A DNA stretch of 12,863 bases from JARRRD01 sp037381085. GTDB lineage: Bacteria > Nitrospirota > Thermodesulfovibrionia > Thermodesulfovibrionales > UBA6898. Under the pieces are notes generated by a model that was not told the origin of the DNA, searched no databases, and saw only the letters and a program-made list of their open reading frames with translations. How positions within the stretch are numbered: position 1 is the stretch's first letter; each line of letters opens with the position of its first letter. A program made the position numbers and the translations under genes. The DNA lies in assembly GCA_037381085.1 (NCBI GenBank), contig JARRRD010000094.1:1-12863 (forward strand), in the 5' to 3' direction. This document shows, piece by piece, positions 4,951 to 12,863 of the stretch.

Positions 4951-6416
4951 ATGAAAGCACTACTCATTTACCCTGAATTCCCGGAAACCTTCTGGAGTTT
5001 CAGGTATGCCCTGAAATTCATACACAGAAAGGCGAGCAGTCCGCCCCTCGGATTGCTGACCATAGCGGCTATGCTTCCTCAAGCTTGGGAGAAAAGACTG
5101 GTCGACATGAACGTGGAAAGCCTGGATGACGAGGACCTGACGTGGGCTGACCTCGTTTTTGTAAGCGCGATGTCTGTCCAGAAAGAGTCGGTAAAAGAAG
5201 TGATCGGCAGATGCAAAGCCGCGGGCGTCAGGATTGTCGCCGGCGGTCCTCTTTTCACGACCGAATATGAGGCGTTGGAGGATGTGGACCATCTGGTGCT
5301 GAACGAGGCCGAAATCACCCTGCCCCGCTTCCTTGAGGATTTCCGAAATGGCGTTGCGGGCCATCTCTATACAACTGACCAGTGGGCTGACGTAGGGGAG
5401 ACTCCCATCCCTCTCTGGGGGCTCATCAATATTAGGCGCTACGCCTCGATCAACATCCAGTATTCCCGAGGCTGCCCGTACAATTGTGAGTTTTGTGACA
5501 TCACCCTGCTCTGCGGCCGCAGGCCGCGCACAAAAGATACGGACCAGGTCATCAGGGAACTGGAGAGTGTATACGCGTCAGGGTTCAGGGGGCAATCGCC
5601 GAATGGATGGAGGGGAAAAAGCATCCCTTCACCTTCAATACCCAGGCGTCCATAGAACTGTCCGATCATAAAGACCTCATGGAGATGATGGTCAGGGCAG
5701 GATTCGATGTCGTCTTCGTCGGCATCGAGACGCCTCATGAGCAAAGCCTGGCGGAATGCAGCAAATTCCAGAACAGGAACCGCGATCTCCTCGCCAGTGT
5801 CAGGAATATCCAGAAGTCCGGCCTCGAGGTGCAGGGAGGATTCATTGTCGGCTTCGACAACGACCCCCTTACGATTTTCGACACCCAGATCAGGTTCATC
5901 CAGAAAAGCGGCGTCGTCACGGCCATGGTCGGCATTCTCACCGCCCTTCCGCGCACGCAGCTCTACGAGAGACTCAAAAGGGAAAAGCGGCTGCTGAAGG
6001 AGACCTCGGGGAACAATACGGATTTTACGACAAATTTTATCACGAGGATGGACTATGACCTTCTGATCAGCGGCTACAAAAAGGTCCTCGGCACCCTGTA
6101 TTCGCCAAGGCATTACTATGACAGGGTCAGGACCTTCCTGAGGGAATACATCCCCCCCGAGAAAAAGAAGAAGGCCTTTCGATTCCGGCCTAACTATTTC
6201 GGAGCGTTTTTCAGGTCGATCGTTGTCCTCGGGGTCGTTGGAAAAGAGCGGTTCCAATATTGGAGGCTGCTGTTCTGGACCATGTTCAGCCGTCCGCGCC
6301 TCCTTCCTCAGGCCGTTACCCTGTCGATCTACGGGTTTCATTTCCGGAAGATCTTTGAGAAAGGCATTGGTCGAAGATGGAAAGAAACAACCACTTTGAC
6401 GAAGGAATGCAAGTAA
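4951..6416 (+). pseudogene. B12-binding radical SAM / DUF4070 protein with an internal deletion and frameshift
   Basis: Two frames make up one gene. The first (4951 to about 5592) has an N-terminal cobalamin-binding-like Rossmann domain (about 1-145, with VFVSAMSVQ and IVAGGPLFTTE) and the iron-sulfur motif RGCPYNCEFCDI, Cys175-x3-Cys179-x2-Cys182. After GFRG the family normally has a VDDNFIGN loop of about 20 residues; it is absent, and the code resumes one frame over at 5592 with AIAEWMEGKKHPF and runs to TAA 6414-6416. The second part covers the rest of the radical SAM barrel (GIETPHEQSL, GGFIVGFDNDP, MVGILTALP) and the DUF4070 region (SGNNTDF, SPRHYYDR). Read through, the first frame ends after 20 wrong residues at 5655. 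With the frame broken the enzyme should be inactive. Family members modify unknown substrates using S-adenosylmethionine. Confidence 0.88.
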
Positions 6417-9121
6417 TGGCGCCGACTGATGCCGGACCTTCAATAATCAGGGTCATACTCAGAGACGGCCAAAGTCTCAAGGTCCGGCCGATCACCCCCG
6501 CCGACAAGCAGAAACTGAAGGACCTTTTCTACAGGCTGAGTCCCCAGACAAGATATCTGCGGTTCGGTTACATGAAGACCTATATCAGCGATCAGGAGCT
6601 GGATTATTTTACCGTGGTAAACCCTCCTGATACATACGCATACGTGGCGCTCACGGGCGAAGGAGAAGCCGAGAGGATAGTTGCTGTCGGACGGTGGTTC
6701 CTCTCCCCTGACGGGAAGACCGCGGAAATAGCCTTTGCAGTCGAAGACACCATACAGATAAGAGGGATAGGCACGGCCCTCCTCGAACAGCTTGCCGAGG
6801 CGGCAGAGAAATACAGGATTAAGCGTTTTATCGCGCGCGTCCTGCCGGAAAATACCAGGATGCTGGAGGTCTTCGAGGACAGCGGATTCTCTATCACCAA
6901 ACGGATCTATGAAGGCGCGTATGAACTGATTTTCAACCTTGAGGAGCAGGAAGAGTATTCAAAGCGGCAGGCTTACCGCGAACACATCGCAGGCTCCGCC
7001 GGCGTGCGCAGGATCTTTTATCCGAGGAGCGTCGCAGTAATAGGCGCCTCCCGTGACCCTGAGAGGGTCGGCGGCAAGGTCTTCAGAAACCTGCTCTTTG
7101 CAGGTTTCAGCGGCGTTATCTTCCCGGTCAATCCAAAAACCACGTCGGTCGGCGGAGTATTGAGTTATCCCAGCGTCGAACACGTCCCTGGAGATGTCGA
7201 TCTCGCCGTGATCATTGTACCTGCCGCACAGGTCCTTGAAGTGATCAACCAATGCGCGAGGAAGGGCGTAATCGGCGTGATCGTCATCTCTGCAGGCTTC
7301 AGTGAGTCCGGTCCCGAGGGCATGGAAAGGCAGAGGCTCCTAAGGGAAAAGGCCCTGGCCTACGGCATGCGTGTGATAGGCCCCAATTGTCTCGGTATTA
7401 TGAACACGGACCCTGAGACCAACCTGAATGCCGCCATGGCCGGCCCGATGCCGCAGCGCGGAAGCGTCAGCATCAGTTCCCACAGCGGCGCCCTCGGTAT
7501 CGCGCTCCTCGACTATGTGAAGAGCAATAATCTCGGGATAGCCCACTTCGCAAGTATCGGAAACCGCATCGACATATCGTCCAACGACCTTCTTGAGTTC
7601 TGGGAGGACGACGACAACACCAAAGTGATCCTCCTTTACCTTGAGACCTTCGGCAAACCGAGGAGGTTCAGCCGCCTGGCCAGGAGGCTTACGCGCAAGA
7701 AGCCGATCATCGCGGTCAAGGCAGGAAGAAGCGACGTAGGAGGGAGGGCCGCGACCTCTCATACCGGGGCGCTCGCCGGTTCGGACATCGCTGTGGACGC
7801 ACTTTTCAGGCAGGCGGGCGTCATCAGGGTAAATACCATTGAGGAGATGTTCAACGTGGCAAAGAACCTTGCCCACCAGCCGCTCCCGAAGGGGCCAAGG
7901 CTCGCGATACTGACTAACGCCGGCGGGCCCGGGGTACTCGCAGCAGATGCGGCCGTCAGCTACGGACTTTCTGTCCCTCCCCTCTCGGAGGAAATTAAAC
8001 GGAAACTCGCTGAATTTCTTCCGAAGGAGGCATCCCTCGCCAACCCCGTGGATATGATCGCATCAGCCACGGGAGAGCAGTTCGGGAAGGCACTTTCGTT
8101 AATCCTGGAAGACCCCGCGATAGATGCGGCGCTCATCATCAATATCCCCGTCAGGCCGTACCAGGAAGTGGCCTCGGGGATACAAAGGGAGATAGCCGGA
8201 TATGCCGGAGAAAAGACGGTAATCGCCTGTTTCATGATGTCCCGAACCGATACCGTCGAGATTCGCACAGCGCCGGACCGCCTTGTTCCGGTCTATATGT
8301 TTCCGGAAGACGCGGTGCAGGCCTTATTTCATTCCTATAATTACTCCCGGTACAAAACCCTCGAAGCCGGAACTGTTCCGGTCTTTCGCGATGTGGACGA
8401 GGAAAAGACAAGAAAATATCTTGAACCATCGGCGGCACTCAAAAACGGCGGCTGGCTTCCGCCTGAAACCGCGCTGGGACTGTTAAAGGAATACGGCATC
8501 CCTGCCGTTGAAACAAGGACGGCGTTCAGCACTGAAGAGGCGGCAAAGGCGGCCGGAGAGATAGGGTTTCCGGTGGTGATGAAACTCCGTTCGACAACGA
8601 TTACTCATAAGACCGATGTCCACGGCATTTTGCTCGGGCTACAAAGTGAAAATGAGGTAATACAGGGCTACAAAGAGATTGAAACACGCCTTGAGGCGGC
8701 CGGACTGGTCGAACGGATGGAAGGCGTCATCCTGCAGCCCTTGGTTAAGGGCGGAGAGGAAGTCATCCTTGGAATGTCCTTTGATCCTGTTTTCGGCCCT
8801 CTGGTGATGGTCGGCCTCGGCGGGATACAGGTTGAACTGATGAAGGATGTGGCCTTCTCTCTCCATCCTCTTACGGACATTGACCCCGATTATATGTTCT
8901 CTCAGCTGAAGGGGCTTCCCCTGCTTAAGGGCTGGCGCGGGAGCCCGCCAAGAGACCTGGATGCGCTCAGGGAAGTGCTCCTCCGGTTTTCAGCACTCAT
9001 AGAGGACCTCCCCGAGATCGCCGCGGTAGAAATAAATCCGCTCATGGTCTTCGACAAGGGCAAGGGCGCTATGGCAGTGGACGCCCGTATCCTCTTTAAA
9101 TCAGGTGCTGCGGCCGGGTAA
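6416..9121 (+). CDS. bifunctional GNAT acetyltransferase / ADP-forming acyl-CoA synthetase
   Basis: This protein is about 901 residues long. An N-terminal GNAT domain (about 10-180) has the acetyl-CoA loop QIRGIGTALL. It is followed by a CoA-binding Rossmann domain from about 205 (VAVIGASRDPERVGG), a ligase-like domain with SSHSGALG, the phospho-histidine loop ATSHTGALAGSD (His449), and a C-terminal ATP-grasp domain from about 680 (FPVVMKL, ITHKTDVHG, EINPL). The synthetase half interconverts acyl-CoA plus ADP and phosphate with acid, CoA and ATP. The GNAT half would acylate proteins or a small substrate. In Pat/PatZ of enterobacteria the GNAT domain is at the C-terminus and the synthetase half has lost catalysis; here the order is reversed and the histidine is kept. 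ATG at 6416 overlaps the previous stop (TAATG), with AAGGA nine bases upstream; ATG at 6377 would overlap by 40 bases. Confidence 0.93.
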   Translation: MAPTDAGPSIIRVILRDGQSLKVRPITPADKQKLKDLFYRLSPQTRYLRFGYMKTYISDQELDYFTVVNPPDTYAYVALTGEGEAERIVAVGRWFLSPDGKTAEIAFAVEDTIQIRGIGTALLEQLAEAAEKYRIKRFIARVLPENTRMLEVFEDSGFSITKRIYEGAYELIFNLEEQEEYSKRQAYREHIAGSAGVRRIFYPRSVAVIGASRDPERVGGKVFRNLLFAGFSGVIFPVNPKTTSVGGVLSYPSVEHVPGDVDLAVIIVPAAQVLEVINQCARKGVIGVIVISAGFSESGPEGMERQRLLREKALAYGMRVIGPNCLGIMNTDPETNLNAAMAGPMPQRGSVSISSHSGALGIALLDYVKSNNLGIAHFASIGNRIDISSNDLLEFWEDDDNTKVILLYLETFGKPRRFSRLARRLTRKKPIIAVKAGRSDVGGRAATSHTGALAGSDIAVDALFRQAGVIRVNTIEEMFNVAKNLAHQPLPKGPRLAILTNAGGPGVLAADAAVSYGLSVPPLSEEIKRKLAEFLPKEASLANPVDMIASATGEQFGKALSLILEDPAIDAALIINIPVRPYQEVASGIQREIAGYAGEKTVIACFMMSRTDTVEIRTAPDRLVPVYMFPEDAVQALFHSYNYSRYKTLEAGTVPVFRDVDEEKTRKYLEPSAALKNGGWLPPETALGLLKEYGIPAVETRTAFSTEEAAKAAGEIGFPVVMKLRSTTITHKTDVHGILLGLQSENEVIQGYKEIETRLEAAGLVERMEGVILQPLVKGGEEVILGMSFDPVFGPLVMVGLGGIQVELMKDVAFSLHPLTDIDPDYMFSQLKGLPLLKGWRGSPPRDLDALREVLLRFSALIEDLPEIAAVEINPLMVFDKGKGAMAVDARILFKSGAAAG

Positions 9122-9152
9122 CCCCATTGCGTCATATTGATCCTAAACAAGC

Positions 9153-9177
9153 AGGATATCCTTCTATATCAATATAG
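9153..9177. promoter_or_regulatory. two adjacent palindromes upstream of the stress protein gene
   Basis: AGGATATCCT (9153-9162) is a perfect 10-base palindrome, followed directly by CTATAT-CA-ATATAG (9164-9177). They sit in the 119-base gap before the universal stress protein gene and could be an operator or tiny hairpins. TATAAG at 9225-9230 is a possible -10 box but lies very close to the ribosome binding site. Confidence 0.3.
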
Positions 9178-9240
9178 GGCAGATGTCAATAAACAATGCT
9201 GTTCGAAGGGGTAATTATTTCGACTATAAGGAGGTCAGTC

Positions 9241-9708
9241 ATGGAAGATGTTAAACGGATTCTCGTTGTGAGCAGGGACACTAAATACTGCAGGAACGCT
9301 GTCCGTTATGGAGTATCTCTCTCGCGAAAATATGTGGCGGAACTTTATGTGATTCATGTTAGACATAATCCCTTCAGCCTTCAGGGCTGGAATTTGCCGA
9401 TACCATCTTTGGAGAAAGAGTATAAGAGACTTCTCCGGGAAACGAAAGATGAACTGACCGCAATGATAAATTCGGAGAAGAAGAGAGGGATGAAGGTAAA
9501 GCAGTTGGATAAAGAAGGAGATCCTGAAAAGGAAATCTTCAAAGCGGTCAGGGATGAAAAAATAGACCTCATCGTCATGCTCGCACACGAGGAGGGGCAT
9601 ATGGAGCACTTCCTTTTCGGAAGAAGTAACGAAGAGATTATCAGGAAATTGCCCTGCTCAGTGCTCCTGGTGAAAAAAGAACCCGAACCGGCTAAAGAGG
9701 GACGGTGA
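9241..9708 (+). CDS. universal stress protein (UspA family)
   Basis: This 155-residue single Usp domain begins MEDVKRILVVSRDTKYCRNA and includes ELYVIHV, a GDPEKEI segment, then DLIVMLAH and the final IIRKLPCSVLLVKK strand that marks the family. It is cytoplasmic, usually dimeric, and tied to stress survival. The usual nucleotide loop G-x2-G-x9-G-[ST] is altered: the first glycines are replaced (LAHEEGHMEHFLFGRS), so ATP binding is doubtful. ATG at 9241 follows AAGGAGG; the frame upstream to 9196 is open but has no ribosome binding site. The C-terminal tail KEPEPAKEGR is charged. The gene follows the GNAT/synthetase gene on the same strand and converges on the ATPase gene. Confidence 0.92.
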   Translation: MEDVKRILVVSRDTKYCRNAVRYGVSLSRKYVAELYVIHVRHNPFSLQGWNLPIPSLEKEYKRLLRETKDELTAMINSEKKRGMKVKQLDKEGDPEKEIFKAVRDEKIDLIVMLAHEEGHMEHFLFGRSNEEIIRKLPCSVLLVKKEPEPAKEGR

Positions 9709-9750
9709 AAGCAGACTGGGACCTATCTCAAGATCAACTTTCAAAAAAAT

Positions 9751-9825
9751 CGTCACCCTCGCGCAGGCGGGGCCCACTTTAAACCTTGAAAAACATGGAT
9801 TCCCGCCTGCGCGGGAATGATGACG
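9751..9825. repeat. palindromic dispersed repeat, second copy of the TCATTCC family
   Basis: CGTCA at 9751 and TGACG at 9821 bound the element. The inner arms CGCGCAGGCGGG (9760-9771) and CCCGCCTGCGCG (9802-9813) are perfect inverses. The right arm is also a local hairpin ATTCCCGC/GCGGGAAT (9799-9818, loop CTGC). The GGATTCCCG and GGAATGAYGAC words are shared with the element at 4534-4625. It lies between two convergent genes and may also stop transcription from both sides. Confidence 0.7.
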
Positions 9826-9864
9826 CAAATGACTCCATAATGGAAAAAAACAATTTTGAGAATG

Positions 9865-10035
9865 TTATGCAATTTGACTTCGCCACCCGCGGTCTCTGGC
9901 GCGGGTTCTTTGCGCCGCTGTGTCCCGGGGCGACGAAGCCCCCCGGTCAGCCCGTAAATTGCCTTCTCCGATACGATGCAGCTTAAACAAATTCGTCTTC
10001 CCGGAACCGAGGAGAGGGGCTCTTACGGTGATCAC
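9865..10035 (-). other. doubtful gene start downstream of the ATPase gene
   Basis: On the minus strand a perfect AAAGGAGGT (10050-10042) precedes a GTG at 10035 by seven bases, opening a 56-codon frame to 9865. The first 20 residues (ITVRAPLLGSGKTNLFKLHR) look normal; the rest is Arg-rich and runs through the structured element, so it is unlikely to be a genuine full protein. The same frame is open upstream to about 10170, past the ATPase stop. No family is recognised. It may be a gene start cut by the element. The rest of 9709-10145 holds only the two elements described separately. Confidence 0.25.
9869..9962. other. GC-rich multi-stem element, possible structured RNA or palindromic repeat
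   Basis: A closing stem GCAATTT/AAATTGC (9869-9875 with 9956-9962) encloses a perfect 7-base hairpin ACCCGCG/CGCGGGT (9885-9891 with 9900-9906). It also encloses a second hairpin GGGGC/GCCCC (9927-9931 with 9938-9942) that can extend with a 2-base bulge. The 94-base unit folds on either strand. It matches no tRNA or riboswitch that I recognise. Confidence 0.4.
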
Positions 10036-10145
10036 ACTCTTACCTCCTTTCTTCACCAGGCCTCCTGCGGGCAGCAAATTATCGACCTCCGTTATCATCT
10101 CGTCTATGCCGGAAGGTTCAGTATTTCGCCCTTTTCTGTTTTCAA

Positions 10146-12812
10146 TCAGAGATGCCCGTTTTTCTTTTTTCTCACCCGTTTATCTATCTCGACTGCAATT
10201 ACGATAGTAACTGTTATTAATCCGATCTCTATCCACTCGTCTGCGGTAAGCGGCACCGTTCTGAATACCCATTGGAGAGCCGGGACATAAATAACCGCAA
10301 GCTGTGCAAAAAAGGCAGCTATCATGCTAAAAAAGAGGAATGGATTGCCTAACGGACTCATCCTGAAAATGGAACGGGTCTCCGAGCGGCAATTGAGTGC
10401 CTGATAAAACTGGAAAAAGACCATTGTTGTAAGAGCCACGGTGCGCGCATTCTCCAGCGTTACCCCGGAATTGAGGCTTGATACGAACATAAATATTGTT
10501 CCTCCAGCCAGAACAGTCCCCATTAAAAGAGTCCTCTGGAGCAGCAGACTTGACAGGATGCTCTCTTTCGGACTCCTCGGCGGCCTCAGTAATACACCTT
10601 TCTCCGCTGGTTCAAAGGCAAGGGCAACATCCTGCAATCCGTTCGTTACAAGGTTCAGCCAGAGTATCTGCGCAGGTATATACGGTATTGGGATCCCCAT
10701 CAATATTGTGGCGATGATTGCAAGCAGTTCCCCAAATCCGCACGATACGAGAAAGAGCGTCACCTTTTTTATGTTGTCGTAAACAACCCTGCCTTCTTCG
10801 ACTGCCGCGAATATGCTTGCAAAGTTGTCATCAGCGATAACCATGTCAGACGCCTCTTTTGCCACATCTGTCCCGCCCCTGCCCATGGCAACGCCGATAT
10901 GGGCAGCCTTAAGAGCAGGCGCGTCATTCACCCCGTCTCCGGTGATTGCAACAATCTCACCGTGTTCAATCAACTGCCGGGTTATCCTCAATTTATGCTG
11001 GGGCGATACCCTTGCATATACTGATATTTCTTGCACCTGACTGAACAGTTCTTTATCACTCATTGCCTCAATCTCTCTGCCTGTGAGGACTTCAGACGCA
11101 TCTCCGCTTATCCCAATTTTCCTCGCTATTGCAGATGCAGTTACAGCGTGGTCTCCTGTTATCATCACGACCCTTATTCCCGCTCTCTTGCATCCCTCGA
11201 TAGCATCAATCGCCTCTGGTCTGGAAGGGTCGATCATGCCCTGTAATCCTGCAAATGTAAGGCCTGATTCCACATCGTGTCGTGTCAGGTCTTCCAGCTC
11301 GTCAGGAGCTTCCTTGTATGCAAAGGCGAGGACCCGCAACCCGTCTTTTGCAAATTCCGCGGCAATATTTGGAATCTCTTTTTTGTCCAGCTCATTGCCG
11401 TCAATGGATTGATCGCACATATCAAGGACTTTCTCAGGGGCGCCTTTGGCAAATATAAACTTCTTTCCTCTGTGCGCGTGGAGCGTTGCCATGAAACCGC
11501 GCTCGGATTCAAAGGGTATAATCGCAGTCTGATGATACTTCTCCTTTTCTTCATCTACGCTCAGTAGCGCCTTCATTGCAGAAACAATGAGAGCGCCCTC
11601 TGTCGGGTCTCCATCGACCTTGTACTGACCTTCTTCCTCATAGACACTTGACTCATTGCAGAGAAAGCCTATGCGCAGAACGTGCATAAGATGTTTCTCA
11701 TCTTTTGCCTCAACAGCCATGCCTTCATGGAGTATCTCTCCTTTTGGTTCGTAACCGCTTCCTGTGACCTCGTACATGCGTTTTCCGTCGTAAATCACTT
11801 TAACGGTCATCTCATTCTTCGTCAGCGTCCCTGTCTTATCAGATCCGATAACACTGGTGCTGCCAAGGGTCTCCACAGCAGGAAGTTTTCTGATGATGGC
11901 ATTCCTCCTTGCCATCCTTGCCACGCCGATAGCCATTGCTATGGTCACCGCAACGGGAAGTCCTTCAGGGATTGCCGACACAGCGGTGGCCACAGCAATC
12001 ATGAACATCTCAGCGGTCTTTGCCCCGAGCATTATCCCTGCTCCAAAGACCACCGTCGAAAATACTATGACGATTATTCCTATGAGTTTTGCAAACCGTT
12101 CAAGTTTGTCCTGAAGGGGTGTCTTTATAGCAGACACCTCCCTGACCTTTTCCGCAATCTGCCCGAGGACCGTCTTATGTCCTGTCTCAACAACGATGCC
12201 TTTTGCTCTTCCGGTAACCGCAACTGTACCCATAAACGCAATATTCCTCTGGTCGCCGGGGGTCAGCCGGTCTTCTCTGATGGCTGAGGTAGTCTTTTCA
12301 GCCGGGACCGACTCCCCGGTAAGCATCGCCTCATCAATCTTCAGCTCTATGGTATGGGCAAGCCGCAGATCGGCAGGGACTTTGCCTCCAGAGACCAGCA
12401 AAACAATATCCCCCGGCACAAGCTCTTCGCTGTTTATCTCTTTTTCCTTTCCCTCCCGAAGAACCTTCGCCTTTGGCACAACCATCCTCTTGAGCGCCCT
12501 GACGCTCTCCTCTGCCTTGTATTCCTGTATGAAACCGATGATCGCGTTGAGTATTACCACGGCAAAAATAACGCCTGAGTCTATGTATTCATTTAGCAGC
12601 AAGGTAACAATGCCGGCGATGAGCAGGATATAAATAAGCGGACTCGTAAATTGATGGAGAAGTATATTCAGCTTGCTTATCTTTGCTTCTTCAGCAAGTT
12701 TGTTTGGCCCGTACCGCACGATGCGCTGCTTCGCTTCTGCCTCGGTGAGCCCTTTCTCCGAGGTCCCCAATTCTTGAAATACTTCTCTTATACCAATCTG
12801 ATACCAGTTCAT
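10146..12812 (-). CDS. P2-type cation-transporting P-type ATPase
   Basis: This 888-residue protein has full family length. In order it shows: a cytosolic N-domain (about 1-50, cation ATPase N-terminal type), M1-M2 (about 55-95), the actuator TGES (165-168), M3-M4 with IPEGLP (282-286), DKTGT with phospho-acceptor Asp325, the nucleotide KGAPE (456-460), TGDGVND (624-630), then M5-M10. It pumps a cation across the inner membrane using ATP. The layout is that of SERCA/PMR1-like pumps, but the M5 motif is SCGFGE and the M6 motif NLVTNGL, so two Ca2+-site residues of SERCA (N768, D800) are Gly and Asn; E309, E771, N796 and T799 equivalents remain. The ion cannot be assigned. ATG at 12812 follows TGGAGG; ATG at 12845 and TTG at 12854 lack this. 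No terminator was seen. Confidence 0.94.
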   Translation of the reverse strand: MNWYQIGIREVFQELGTSEKGLTEAEAKQRIVRYGPNKLAEEAKISKLNILLHQFTSPLIYILLIAGIVTLLLNEYIDSGVIFAVVILNAIIGFIQEYKAEESVRALKRMVVPKAKVLREGKEKEINSEELVPGDIVLLVSGGKVPADLRLAHTIELKIDEAMLTGESVPAEKTTSAIREDRLTPGDQRNIAFMGTVAVTGRAKGIVVETGHKTVLGQIAEKVREVSAIKTPLQDKLERFAKLIGIIVIVFSTVVFGAGIMLGAKTAEMFMIAVATAVSAIPEGLPVAVTIAMAIGVARMARRNAIIRKLPAVETLGSTSVIGSDKTGTLTKNEMTVKVIYDGKRMYEVTGSGYEPKGEILHEGMAVEAKDEKHLMHVLRIGFLCNESSVYEEEGQYKVDGDPTEGALIVSAMKALLSVDEEKEKYHQTAIIPFESERGFMATLHAHRGKKFIFAKGAPEKVLDMCDQSIDGNELDKKEIPNIAAEFAKDGLRVLAFAYKEAPDELEDLTRHDVESGLTFAGLQGMIDPSRPEAIDAIEGCKRAGIRVVMITGDHAVTASAIARKIGISGDASEVLTGREIEAMSDKELFSQVQEISVYARVSPQHKLRITRQLIEHGEIVAITGDGVNDAPALKAAHIGVAMGRGGTDVAKEASDMVIADDNFASIFAAVEEGRVVYDNIKKVTLFLVSCGFGELLAIIATILMGIPIPYIPAQILWLNLVTNGLQDVALAFEPAEKGVLLRPPRSPKESILSSLLLQRTLLMGTVLAGGTIFMFVSSLNSGVTLENARTVALTTMVFFQFYQALNCRSETRSIFRMSPLGNPFLFFSMIAAFFAQLAVIYVPALQWVFRTVPLTADEWIEIGLITVTIVIAVEIDKRVRKKKNGHL

Positions 12813-12863
12813 TTCCAGCCTCCATGATGAAAGCTTATCAGACATGTCAGGCAAACGTAAGCC

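Noticed and set aside
5439..6443. 334-codon minus-strand frame across the radical SAM gene
   Set aside because: It is antisense to clear radical SAM and DUF4070 motifs. Long antisense frames are common in GC-rich coding DNA.
7340..7876. 178-codon minus-strand frame inside the synthetase gene
   Set aside because: It is a shadow of a strongly conserved coding region, with no start signal or family match.
9865..9990. Possible c-di-GMP (GEMM-type) riboswitch because of a GCGCAAAGA stretch on the minus strand
   Set aside because: Only this short stretch fits; the other conserved segments and the order of stems do not match the known class.

Overview
The window reads as chromosomal DNA from an uncharacterised Gram-negative-type bacterium. 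A lipoprotein signal peptide and an AsmA-type C-terminus imply an outer membrane. The gene mix (several single PilZ proteins, an N-terminal GNAT/ADP-forming acyl-CoA synthetase fusion, a B12-binding radical SAM/DUF4070 gene, DUF2934, an FmdB zinc ribbon) and the dispersed TCATTCC-type palindromes resemble Nitrospirota or deltaproteobacterial-grade genomes. This placement is inference from gene content only. No phage, transposase, CRISPR, tRNA or rRNA gene was seen.

Layout. 1-245 is the 3' end of a secreted-type protein. 541-3261 is a run of short, separately promoted genes, mostly on the minus strand: an FmdB zinc ribbon, a DUF2158 protein and three different single-domain PilZ proteins, with an HU/IHF gene on the plus strand between the second and third PilZ genes. 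3531-4465 is a scar zone of gene pieces: a truncated lipoprotein, a complete-looking gene start that runs at once into other DNA, the orphan C-terminus of an AsmA family gene, and an internally deleted bacterial eRF1-like gene that keeps its promoter and ribosome binding site. 4687-9708 is a plus-strand block: DUF2934, a radical SAM gene with an internal deletion that shifts the frame, a bifunctional GNAT/acyl-CoA synthetase that begins at the stop of the radical SAM gene, and a universal stress protein. 9709-10145 is a repeat-rich gap with two palindromic elements. 10146-12812, on the minus strand, is a full-length P2-type cation ATPase convergent with the stress protein gene.

How it fits together. 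The PilZ proteins point to c-di-GMP control. The HU protein is a nucleoid architect. The GNAT/synthetase fusion links acyl-CoA formation to protein or small-molecule acylation and keeps its phospho-histidine. I see no convincing new multi-gene system. The most notable signals are the repeated internal deletions and gene remnants, a palindrome pair with a compensatory base-pair change, a GC-rich multi-stem element, and changed ion-site residues in the ATPase.
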